Of a stretch of 35,189 nucleotides of DNA, positions 15,492 through 23,003 are shown in pieces. Made by a program: the position numbers and the translations under genes. Source of the DNA: Acholeplasmataceae bacterium (lineage in GTDB: Bacteria; Bacillota_I; Bacilli_A; Acholeplasmatales; UBA5453); assembly GCA_012522345.1 (NCBI GenBank), contig JAAYKO010000002.1, forward strand, positions 1-35,189, written 5' to 3'. Numbering within the stretch: position 1 is the stretch's first letter; each line of letters begins with the position of its first letter. Under the pieces are notes generated by a model. It ran no database searches and was not told where the DNA came from. It saw only the letters and a program-made list of their open reading frames with translations.

Positions 15492-15500
15492 TGATATAAT
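15492..15500 (+). promoter_or_regulatory. Extended -10 promoter of the 358-aa lipoprotein gene
   Basis: TG-A-TATAAT (TG 15492-15493, TATAAT 15495-15500) with a possible TTGGGT -35 at 18-base spacing, about 26 bases before the ATG. It shares a 16-mer with the promoter at 2846. Confidence 0.6.
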
Positions 15501-15526
15501 ATTAGTGAAACAAAAGTGGAATATTT

Positions 15527-16603
15527 ATGAAAAAGAGTTATTTATTTTTGTTGCTTATTGGGCTTATAACATTGAGCAGTTGCAAATTAAATCGTTACAG
15601 CAAGTTCAACGAACGACTTCAAACAATACCGCCTGAAGAAACAGGCTATATTTTTTTTACTCAAGATTCTATTATAGAAGATGAAACAAAACGTAGTTTG
15701 ACAAATTTGTTTGAAGATGCGCTTTTAGAAAAAGATATTGTCTACGATAGCCTCGGCTATAATTATTATGTAGTAGATACTTTTTTATGCGCCCAAGTTA
15801 ATTATCAATTTGACGCTAGCACCGGAACAAGTCATGAAGCTATTATTATTCTTAATTTTTTCACTTTTGAAATTCTTTTAGTTGATATTTTGCTCCCTAC
15901 CACCCATCCTGGCTATCGCTACATTCATATCGATGAATGGCAAAATATTTTATGCTATAACAGTCAGGATAACACCTTAAGCCATTATTTAATCGAGGGG
16001 GCAACAGTCAGAAAAGAAACATTTAATCGACCAGCAAAAGATGCGGTTTTACTTAGTACATTCTATCAAGGTAAATTTATCCGCTATGTTAATAATGGCG
16101 GACTATTGACAACGGTGGATATTTTTGATTACCTTAATAAAACAGAGTTTACAAATTATATTAATCTTGATAAAGTTTTCAATTATCCGCGGAGTAAATT
16201 AATTCAAGATGGAGAAATGACATATACTGTTGATTTTAATGAAGGATTTTTAATTTTAAATGAACAAGAGGAGGTTGTTTTTAAGGAGGACAAACTGACG
16301 TTATTTGATTCTTCAGCTATGGGTATAAAAATCAATGAAATTTTAAAAGATTTAAAACAAGAAGCAACACCCCGACTATTTTACTTTTATATTTTTGACA
16401 ACAACATTTACTTATTATATAAATATCAGCAAGGTTTTCTATTCAATAAAAACCTCTTTGGCGAGACACCATATCTGATTTTTAGATTTGATATAGCTGC
16501 ACAAACATTAAAATATCTCGGTCTAGAAGAGGATATTAAAGTAATTTACCGGAAGGCTAAAAAAGACATTCTGCCACATTTAGCATCTACAATAGTTGAT
16601 TAA
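15527..16603 (+). CDS. Hypothetical lipoprotein, 358 aa
   Basis: An exported protein with a lipoprotein signal peptide: positive N-terminus, hydrophobic core and lipobox LSSC with Cys19 as the lipidated residue. The mature part is rich in aromatic residues and short beta-like segments (for example YHLIEG-type and FLILNEQEEVVFKED repeats), which could form a beta-propeller-like fold, but I recognise no family. It is a single-gene unit with its own extended -10 promoter and a terminator immediately after. It probably sits on the outer face of the cytoplasmic membrane. No function is assigned. Confidence 0.75.
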   Translation: MKKSYLFLLLIGLITLSSCKLNRYSKFNERLQTIPPEETGYIFFTQDSIIEDETKRSLTNLFEDALLEKDIVYDSLGYNYYVVDTFLCAQVNYQFDASTGTSHEAIIILNFFTFEILLVDILLPTTHPGYRYIHIDEWQNILCYNSQDNTLSHYLIEGATVRKETFNRPAKDAVLLSTFYQGKFIRYVNNGGLLTTVDIFDYLNKTEFTNYINLDKVFNYPRSKLIQDGEMTYTVDFNEGFLILNEQEEVVFKEDKLTLFDSSAMGIKINEILKDLKQEATPRLFYFYIFDNNIYLLYKYQQGFLFNKNLFGETPYLIFRFDIAAQTLKYLGLEEDIKVIYRKAKKDILPHLASTIVD

Positions 16604-16625
16604 TTTATTAGTTAAAATAAGAAAT

Positions 16626-16657
16626 AAGTTAGAATCGTTTTGATTCCAACTTTTTTT
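16626..16657 (+). terminator. Intrinsic terminator after the 358-aa lipoprotein gene
   Basis: AAGTTAGAATC (16626-16636) pairs with GATTCCAACTT (16642-16652) with one mismatch and a 5-base loop, followed by seven T. Confidence 0.8.
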
Positions 16658-16754
16658 GTTGGTTTTGCTAGATTTAAAGACTCAAAGATAAGGGTGATTT
16701 GGCTAATTATTAAGGGTGAATTTTTCACACAATAAAGAGTAATAAGTGTTTTAA

Positions 16755-16790
16755 TTGTAAAGCGAAAATTGATTTGATAAAATCAGTTTT
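16755..16790 (+). promoter_or_regulatory. Promoter with overlapping dyad operator for the DUF1858/DUF438 operon
   Basis: TTGTAA (16755-16760), a 17-base spacer and TAAAAT (16778-16783, with an upstream TG) form the promoter. A dyad, AAAATTGATTT (16765-16775) and AAATCAGTTTT (16780-16790), matches at 10 of 11 positions and covers the spacer and -10. It is a strong operator candidate; the regulator is unknown. The spacing does not fit the FNR consensus. Confidence 0.6.
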
Positions 16791-16801
16791 GAGATGATAT
16801 T

Positions 16802-17029
16802 ATGGTAATTAATCTAAATGAGAAAGTTTATAATTTAGTTAAAGATAATGAAAAGTTAAAAGATCTTTTGTCTAAACTCGGCTTTAAAGAAATAGTTAAG
16901 CCCTTAATGTTAAAGACTGTAGGCAAAGTTATGACTTTGAAAGCTGGGGCTTCGATGAGAAAAATTGATTTATTAGATCTAATTGAGACGCTTGAAGAGA
17001 AAGGTTATAAAGTGGAGGGAAAAGAATGA
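16802..17029 (+). CDS. DUF1858 domain protein
   Basis: A 75-residue protein matching the DUF1858 family, with its LLSKLGFKEIVKPLMLKTVGK core and a C-terminal helix LLDLIETLEEKGYKVEG. In Bacillota this small domain is usually encoded beside, or fused to, DUF438/hemerythrin proteins, as here. Its stop overlaps the next start by four bases (ATGA), so the two proteins are probably made together and may act together. By association with hemerythrin and PAS domains it may belong to a redox, oxygen or nitric-oxide response, but its own biochemical role is unknown. Confidence 0.82.
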   Translation: MVINLNEKVYNLVKDNEKLKDLLSKLGFKEIVKPLMLKTVGKVMTLKAGASMRKIDLLDLIETLEEKGYKVEGKE

Positions 17030-18237
17030 GCGAATTAATTAATAATGTGTCTTTGAAAAGACAAAAAAAACTTAAAGAGATTATTTTAGGTTTACATAGA
17101 GGAGTTTCTTTAGAAGAAGCTAAAAAAGAATTTAAGGAACATTTTGAAGATGTTTCAACATATGAAATCTCACAAATCGAGCAAGCATTGATTAAAGATG
17201 GAATGAAAATCTCGGAGATTCAAAAGTTGTGTGATGTTCATGCAGCAGTTTTTGAAGGTTCGATTTCAGATATCCATAAACTATCCGATCATACTTCAAC
17301 GCCGGGTCATCCAGTTAAAGTATTTAAGGATGAAAACCAAAGAATAGTGAGATTGATTGAAGAAGAAATCGAGCCATATTTAGAAAAAACAGGTAGAACA
17401 GCTACTTTAATGTTACGAGTTGGTTATGATCGCTTAAAAGAAATTGATAAACATTACAAACGAAAAGAAATGTTAATGTTCCCAAAACTTGAAAAAGTTG
17501 GGATTACAGCCCCACCAAAAGTGATGTGGGGTGTTGATGATGAAATTAGAGATGAGATAAAAGTAATAATCGATTTGTTAAGCCAACCTAAATTTGATGA
17601 AAATAATGTTAAAGAGCTGATAAAGACTAATACGACCAAAATTAAAGATATGGTTTTTAAGGAAGATAATATTTTGTTGCCAATGTTATTAGATTATATG
17701 ACTTTTTTTGATTGGATTTTAGTCGATTCCTCTTCTTCAGAAATAGGTTATTTCTTGGAAGAGCCAAAAGAATCTTGGAAACAAGTAAAAGAAGCGGAAG
17801 AAGAGCCAGAAGAAAAAGAAATTAAAGCAGGTGAAGTAAAACTCGATGCGGGCAGCCTCTCTTTTGAACAAGTAAATCAAATCCTTAACACACTACCGCT
17901 TGATATGACTTTTGTCGATCACAATGGTCATGTAAAATATTTCACCCAAGGTAAAGAAAGAATCTTTGATCGGCCTAAAACAGTAATCGGAAGACATGTG
18001 ACCATGTGTCATCCGCCTGAGAGTGTTGATGTTGTTGAACGAATTATTGACTCGCTTCGTTCAGGTGAGAAAGATTACGAAGATTTTTGGATTCAATTTA
18101 AAAATATGTTTGTCTATATTAGATATTTTGCGGTGCGATCTAAAACAGGCGAATTTTTAGGAACTTTAGAGATTACTCAAGATATTAAGCCAATCCAAGA
18201 AATAACAGGAGAAAAACGTTTATTACGTGACAAGTAA
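17026..18237 (+). CDS. DUF438 - hemerythrin - PAS domain protein
   Basis: A 403-residue cytoplasmic protein with three parts. DUF438 covers about residues 10-75 (EIILGLHRGVSLEEAKKEF). A hemerythrin/HHE domain covers about 80-225, with His residues in HAAVFEGSI, HTSTPGHP and DKHYKRKEMLMFP that could bind a di-iron centre. After an acidic, Glu-rich linker (about 245-275), a PAS domain covers about 280-390 (LPLDMTFVDHNGHVKYF ... GTLEITQDI). This family is thought to sense oxygen, nitric oxide or redox state. No output domain (kinase, cyclase or DNA-binding) is fused, so the DUF1858 partner or an unlinked protein would take the signal. Confidence 0.88.
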   Translation: MSELINNVSLKRQKKLKEIILGLHRGVSLEEAKKEFKEHFEDVSTYEISQIEQALIKDGMKISEIQKLCDVHAAVFEGSISDIHKLSDHTSTPGHPVKVFKDENQRIVRLIEEEIEPYLEKTGRTATLMLRVGYDRLKEIDKHYKRKEMLMFPKLEKVGITAPPKVMWGVDDEIRDEIKVIIDLLSQPKFDENNVKELIKTNTTKIKDMVFKEDNILLPMLLDYMTFFDWILVDSSSSEIGYFLEEPKESWKQVKEAEEEPEEKEIKAGEVKLDAGSLSFEQVNQILNTLPLDMTFVDHNGHVKYFTQGKERIFDRPKTVIGRHVTMCHPPESVDVVERIIDSLRSGEKDYEDFWIQFKNMFVYIRYFAVRSKTGEFLGTLEITQDIKPIQEITGEKRLLRDK

Positions 18238-18246
18238 AAATTAATT

Positions 18247-18270
18247 GCAGTTAGAAAGTTGCCTTTTTTT
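18247..18270 (+). terminator. Weak intrinsic terminator before the small lipoprotein gene
   Basis: GCAGTT pairs with AGTTGC (two wobble pairs) around a 4-base loop, followed by CC and seven T. The descending arm AGTTGCC (18257-18263) can instead pair with GGCAACT (18297-18303), which contains part of the next ribosome site. Confidence 0.4.
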
Positions 18271-18303
18271 GTTATTCAGTTTATTATTAGTATGGAGGCA
18301 ACT

Positions 18304-18633
18304 ATGATAAAGAGATTATTAATAGGGTTTATTTTATTATTTTCTTTAGTTGGCTGTAAAAGCGAAGAAAGCTATAGCTATATCTCAGAAATAAAAATAA
18401 CAATTGATTTAGAAAACAATGAAGTTTTAAACTACTCAGAAGAGGTAGATGTTATTTTAGAAACTGATTATATCGATGTTACAGTTACTATTACAGCAAT
18501 CAAAGACTATTATTTTCTGAGGGAAATAAAACTTTACATCAATGATGAATTAATTGATTATAAGAAATATAGTTATGCACCTAAAGAAATTATTTATGTT
18601 TACGAAGAACCAAACTGGACCAAACCATATTAA
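18304..18633 (+). CDS. Small hypothetical lipoprotein, 109 aa
   Basis: A small exported lipoprotein. The ATG at 18304 is chosen because it follows GGAGG (18294-18298) and opens directly into a signal peptide whose lipobox is LVGC (Cys18); upstream in-frame ATG codons would put extra residues before it. The mature domain of about 90 residues has alternating strand-like segments (EIKITIDLE, DVTVTITAIK, REIKLYINDELI) suggestive of a single beta-sandwich of the immunoglobulin type. The family is not recognised. A terminator hairpin overlaps its last codons. Confidence 0.72.
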   Translation: MIKRLLIGFILLFSLVGCKSEESYSYISEIKITIDLENNEVLNYSEEVDVILETDYIDVTVTITAIKDYYFLREIKLYINDELIDYKKYSYAPKEIIYVYEEPNWTKPY

Positions 18634-18655
18634 AAAAATATTTTGGTCCTTTTTT
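18617..18655 (+). terminator. Intrinsic terminator overlapping the end of the small lipoprotein gene
   Basis: GGACCAAA plus ATATT (18617-18631, two-base bulge) pairs with AATATTTTGGTCC (18637-18649), followed by six T. The peptide gene starts only 29 bases later and no promoter is visible between, so this hairpin may control read-through. Confidence 0.75.
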
Positions 18656-18683
18656 ATGACAAAAAAGAAGGTAAGGTAAAAAA

Positions 18684-18815
18684 ATGACAAAAAAAAGCCA
18701 ATATGAAAAACCCAAAATTGAAATTATTCATTATGAAGATCAGATTAAAACCTTTAGTCAACAAACATCAATTAATATTGGTGAATGGTGGGATGACTTG
18801 TGGGGGAGTGAGTAG
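18684..18815 (+). CDS. Putative RiPP-like precursor peptide, 43 aa
   Basis: A 43-residue peptide with a GAAGGTAAGG ribosome site (18667-18676) and a clear stop at 18813-18815. The N-terminal half contains Y7-E-K-P10-K-I12, like the YxxPxL leader motif bound by RiPP recognition elements in lasso-peptide systems. The tail is short, Trp-rich and acidic (EWWDDLWGSE) with Ser42 next to last. It lies 24 bases before an HPr-kinase-like gene. In lasso clusters such kinases phosphorylate the C-terminal Ser of the precursor, so Ser42 is a plausible target. No cyclase, protease or radical-SAM gene is nearby. The RiPP role is inference, but the gene itself looks real. Confidence 0.6.
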   Translation: MTKKSQYEKPKIEIIHYEDQIKTFSQQTSINIGEWWDDLWGSE

Positions 18816-18839
18816 TTAATTTAAGAGGAGTTTAGTAAA

Positions 18840-19547
18840 ATGGCAAAATATAAGATTTGTGACTTAATCATTGAGATGAATCCGCTTTTTAATCCTTTGA
18901 AAACTCAAAGTGAGGCTTATTTAATTGCGGATGGATTTAATGTTGATCTTGATATTCCCAATCTTGAAAAACAAGTTAAACTATACCATGGAAAAAATCC
19001 TCAAATATCACTGGGAAATGCTGAATACCTTTTATATGGTTCCTATTTTTATACTCATCTAATCAATTTTCAAGGAATTTTACTACATGCTTCAGCTGTT
19101 GTTTATGAAAATCGAGCTTATTTGTTTTCAGCGCCAAGTGGTATCGGCAAATCTACACATACAGACTTATGGCTAAAAACATTTAAAGGAGCCTTTATTT
19201 TAAATGATGATAAACCAGCAATAAAACTATTTAATAATCAACTCTACGCTTATGGCACTCCATTTTCTGGTAAAACAGATTTAAATGTCAATGAAAAATA
19301 TCCAATTCAAGCTATCTGTTTTATTGAAAGAGCGGAAAACAATTGGATTAAAAAGATGTCTAAAAAAGGGGCTATAACTAATTTGTATGGCCAAACTGTT
19401 CGTTCGAAGGCGGAGGAAAGAGTTGATTTAATTTTTGAATTATTAGAAAAGATTATTGTCACAATCCCAATTTATCAGATGGGTCTAACTATTTCAAAAG
19501 AAGCAGTATTATTGGCCTATAATACAATGAGAGGCCAAAATAAATAA
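18840..19547 (+). CDS. HPr kinase/phosphorylase-like protein (candidate peptide kinase)
   Basis: A 235-residue kinase with the HprK/PEP-carboxykinase P-loop fold. ILLHASAVVYENRAYLFSAP leads into Walker A GIGKST (residues 101-106, Lys104), and LNDDKP (Asp123, Asp124) gives the second acidic motif. The N-terminal half lacks the HprK N-terminal domain, as in the HPr-kinase-like proteins of RiPP clusters (for example those that phosphorylate lasso precursors) and the ScmC type. It follows the 43-aa peptide gene with its own AAGAGGAG site (18823-18830). True HprK would be longer and stand in a different context. The next gene, an exoprotein, starts 53 bases later and could be co-transcribed. Confidence 0.78.
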   Translation: MAKYKICDLIIEMNPLFNPLKTQSEAYLIADGFNVDLDIPNLEKQVKLYHGKNPQISLGNAEYLLYGSYFYTHLINFQGILLHASAVVYENRAYLFSAPSGIGKSTHTDLWLKTFKGAFILNDDKPAIKLFNNQLYAYGTPFSGKTDLNVNEKYPIQAICFIERAENNWIKKMSKKGAITNLYGQTVRSKAEERVDLIFELLEKIIVTIPIYQMGLTISKEAVLLAYNTMRGQNK

Positions 19548-19600
19548 ACACTTAATTTGCTAAAACATTAGTAAAAAATTTAAGAAACACAGGAGATATA

Positions 19601-22600
19601 ATGAAAAAGACATTTATTTTAATTATAACTATTTTAAGTTTTGGGGTAACTTTTTTAAAAGTGAATAACGAGCAAATAATAGCTAGCGAATCTGAAAACC
19701 AGGCTCTTTTTAAAGCTGCTTGGGTATCGAGTGTAGTAGGTGAGGGAAATTATACTAGTGAAAATAATTTTAAAAACTCAATGAATTCGATTTTAGATAC
19801 ATTAGAATATTATGGTTATAACGCTTTAATTTTCCATGTTAGGACTCACAATAATGCACTTTATCCATCAGCATTAAACCCAAAAGCTAGTGTAATGTCA
19901 GGAATTAATTTTAACAGTTTTGATCCGCTTTCCTGGCTAATAGAAGCGACTCATCAAAGAGGAATTGAATTTCATGCTTGGCTTAATCCTTATCGCTTAG
20001 GTACTAATTATCTGGGGACAATGCCAACTGAAAATCCTGCCTCTAATCAAAATAATATTTTAAGCAAGAATGGAACTAGAATTTTAAATCCAGGACTTCC
20101 CAACGTTAGGCAATTTATATTTGATACAGTAAATGAAATCATTGAAAACTATGACGTTGACGCGATTCACTTTGATGATTATTTTTATATTGACCTAGGT
20201 GCTAATGGTAGCATAAGCGGTTCAAATACAATCTTAAATGAGCCCGATCAAAATACATTTATTCAATACAATAGTGGTTATAATACTTCTAGTGCGAGCG
20301 CTAAAGCAGATTGGCGACGAGAACAAGTAAATCTGCTTGTAGAAGGAGTTTATAATACAATTCAAGATTTTAATTCTGTAAACAACAAGCATGTTCAATT
20401 TGGAATATCACCAACAGGAATTTATAAAAACGGTAATGGGATTGTCAATTATGATTCAAATGGATTACCACTTACAACCGGTTCACAAACCGGAGGTCAA
20501 ACCCATTATTCGAGTTATCTTTTTGCAGATTCTCTAAAATGGATTGGTGAAGGCTGGTTAGACTATATTTTACCGCAGTCATATTGGGCTACAAATCATC
20601 CTGTAGCAGCTTATGGAAAAGTAATGGGATGGTGGGATAAAGTAGTTAAACATTTAAATGTTAATCTTTATTCTGGAATTGGTCTTTATATGAGTCTTAG
20701 TTCAACAACACACGCCTGGTATAGCGATGAGAATCAACTAAAAACTCAATTTGAAATGATTGAAGACTATGAAAATGTTTTAGGGTATAGTGTTTTTTCG
20801 TATAAACATGTTGAGATGGGAATAAACAGTTCAACATCATTGACTGGAAAGCAGATGAGTAAAGCTTATGACCAAAGGAGAAAGATGATAACCGTTTTGC
20901 CAGAATTAAAAAGCATGACTCCAATTTATTTACCAGAAGTTCAAAATGTTAGATTTGAGAATAATAAATTAAAATGGGATGCTTTAGACGGAACTAAATT
21001 TTACTATATCTACAAGTCTAGTAATCTTAGTTATTCGAATGATGAAATTGTTGGCGTTGTAAGCGGAAATGGAACTACAATAGAATACAGTATCGAACCT
21101 TCTAGCACCGAAGAATATGGAGTAAGAGCTTTGTCTTATACTAATCATTTAGGAGCAATCCCAACAAGCAATAATCAAATAAGAATGGTTGATGGCGCCT
21201 CGATTAGAACTGAAACTGAAAATGTTAGACAAGGTTTAAGGTTTTATGCAAATATCGATTCTAGTCTTTTAAATAATGAGTTTGGTTTTTATTTAATTTA
21301 CGGTAGAATAAATACTCAGACGCTAAGAAATGAGATCGTTAATCAAGGTAGCGAAAACCTAATTATTAACAATAAAAAGGTTTTTAGAAAAGCAATTTCT
21401 AATGTCAACCATAACAATCAGTTTAGCGTAGTATTAACCGGTATCCCAGAGATTGGATATTTGGATGAAATAACAGCAATCGCTTATGCTGTTGACAATG
21501 ATGAAAATATCATTCTTGCAGAAAATGCTCTTACGAGATCTGTTTTTGAAGTCGCAATTAATTCTTCTAAAGAAGGCGTTACAAATCATTCAATTGAACA
21601 AATTTTAATTTATTATACAACAAATAAAAAAAGGTTCTTTTTAAATATCTTTGATAAATATGAACTTACAAATAGTCTTTTTGAAAACAATCCCCAAATT
21701 ATCAAAGAAGATTTTATTAAAGACTGGAATGAATTTGCCCAAACCAATTTTGCTGATTTAGGGCAGGCCTCCTTTTTTAATAGTGCCAAAGAAGGGACAA
21801 CTGACAATTCAAATAATTCAGGAACAATTAAAGACATCTCAAATTTAAAAATATATCAGTTTTTTAATGGCAATTTCTATCAAGAAAAATGGGGCTGGAT
21901 TTTAGATTATTTACTGAGTGTTGATAATGTAGTTCACGTTACTAGACAAATAGAGGCGATTAAAGGAAATGGTCAAAATCAAGATTATCTTTTATATAAT
22001 GCTGAACATTTAAGTTATTCACTAGTAAATTTTTTTAAATTTGAACATCAAAGCGGTTACTACACAGCAATCGATTTTACCGAACGAAGCAAGTATCAAA
22101 CGCTTGCTCAGTTTAATGATAAAATCTATTTTAATTTAAACAATTATAATATCTATTCAATTGAACAAGAAATAACTTTACCTGCAATTGAAGAACAACC
22201 AGAAGTTGGTTATCAGTATCTTTATTATGATGGCAGCAATTATTATCATCCTAAAACACAATATTTAATAATGGGTAATTTAGAGTTTGAAATTAGACAA
22301 GTTGAAACAGAAAATAATATTACTTACCATCTTAACGGCGGCAATTTTGTTTATTCGAGTAAAGAGTTAATGGCTGAAGCCTTTTTAAAAGATTTTTATG
22401 ATTATTTAAAACCGAATGATAGTCTAAATGATTTTATGCACGGTGTTGATAAAACTAGCGGTTTTGATGGAACATGGCATGCGGTCTACCAAAATAAAAT
22501 TTATAATGGTTCGCAACCAATAGAAGTGGATGAAGCCTATTTTATTTCTACAGCTGATTATATGGAGAAATGGGCACCATTTTTTGTGATGATGAATAAT

Positions 22601-22933
22601 TTTGTCAACTACAACCCTGATCAAAATTTTTGGGGAAACACTTATGCTGGTTTGATTAGATTAAGACAATATATAGTGGGGATAAACCCAGGAGAAGCTG
22701 TTGGCATCACTCCATGGCCTGAAGCAGTGATGAATATGATGCCAACACCACTAATTGAGGCTGAACCAAAACTATTTTATGATTATTTTAGCGATTATTA
22801 TTTACCGCTACCTTATAAAGAGGGAGCAAGTTTTGCTGGCTGGTATGACAACTCAAACTTTAGCGGAGAAGCAATAACTGTAATAACTGCAGGTTCAACA
22901 GGCAATAAAACATATTACGCAAAATGGAATTAA
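19601..22933 (+). CDS. Secreted GHL10 (COG1649) glycosidase-like protein with split Listeria-Bacteroides repeat
   Basis: A 1110-residue exported protein with a signal peptide (about 30 residues). Residues 35-430 form the glycoside-hydrolase-like GHL10/YddW TIM barrel: ALIFHVRTHNNA, FHAWLNPYR (His125), DAIHFDDYFY (Asp192, Asp193), FGISPTGIYKNGNG and DYILPQSYW. An FN3-like segment follows (about 445-530), then a long region I do not recognise. At the C-terminus a beta-grasp repeat of the Flg_new/InlB type begins at YHLNGG (residue 909), is interrupted by about 160 residues and resumes at FAGWYDN (1078), ending YYAKWN. It probably acts on peptidoglycan or another glycan outside the cell. A paralogue follows. 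Confidence 0.82.
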   Translation: MKKTFILIITILSFGVTFLKVNNEQIIASESENQALFKAAWVSSVVGEGNYTSENNFKNSMNSILDTLEYYGYNALIFHVRTHNNALYPSALNPKASVMSGINFNSFDPLSWLIEATHQRGIEFHAWLNPYRLGTNYLGTMPTENPASNQNNILSKNGTRILNPGLPNVRQFIFDTVNEIIENYDVDAIHFDDYFYIDLGANGSISGSNTILNEPDQNTFIQYNSGYNTSSASAKADWRREQVNLLVEGVYNTIQDFNSVNNKHVQFGISPTGIYKNGNGIVNYDSNGLPLTTGSQTGGQTHYSSYLFADSLKWIGEGWLDYILPQSYWATNHPVAAYGKVMGWWDKVVKHLNVNLYSGIGLYMSLSSTTHAWYSDENQLKTQFEMIEDYENVLGYSVFSYKHVEMGINSSTSLTGKQMSKAYDQRRKMITVLPELKSMTPIYLPEVQNVRFENNKLKWDALDGTKFYYIYKSSNLSYSNDEIVGVVSGNGTTIEYSIEPSSTEEYGVRALSYTNHLGAIPTSNNQIRMVDGASIRTETENVRQGLRFYANIDSSLLNNEFGFYLIYGRINTQTLRNEIVNQGSENLIINNKKVFRKAISNVNHNNQFSVVLTGIPEIGYLDEITAIAYAVDNDENIILAENALTRSVFEVAINSSKEGVTNHSIEQILIYYTTNKKRFFLNIFDKYELTNSLFENNPQIIKEDFIKDWNEFAQTNFADLGQASFFNSAKEGTTDNSNNSGTIKDISNLKIYQFFNGNFYQEKWGWILDYLLSVDNVVHVTRQIEAIKGNGQNQDYLLYNAEHLSYSLVNFFKFEHQSGYYTAIDFTERSKYQTLAQFNDKIYFNLNNYNIYSIEQEITLPAIEEQPEVGYQYLYYDGSNYYHPKTQYLIMGNLEFEIRQVETENNITYHLNGGNFVYSSKELMAEAFLKDFYDYLKPNDSLNDFMHGVDKTSGFDGTWHAVYQNKIYNGSQPIEVDEAYFISTADYMEKWAPFFVMMNNFVNYNPDQNFWGNTYAGLIRLRQYIVGINPGEAVGITPWPEAVMNMMPTPLIEAEPKLFYDYFSDYYLPLPYKEGASFAGWYDNSNFSGEAITVITAGSTGNKTYYAKWN

Positions 22934-23003
22934 AACTAATTTAACAAAATGAAATAAAATTTTGTCAAGTGTTTTGTTGGTTTAAAAAAAGGAAGTGAAT
23001 AGA

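Noticed and set aside
16769-16786. FNR/CRP site in the DUF1858/DUF438 promoter
   Set aside because: TTGAT and ATCAG half-sites are separated by eight bases (or three in another register), not the four required.
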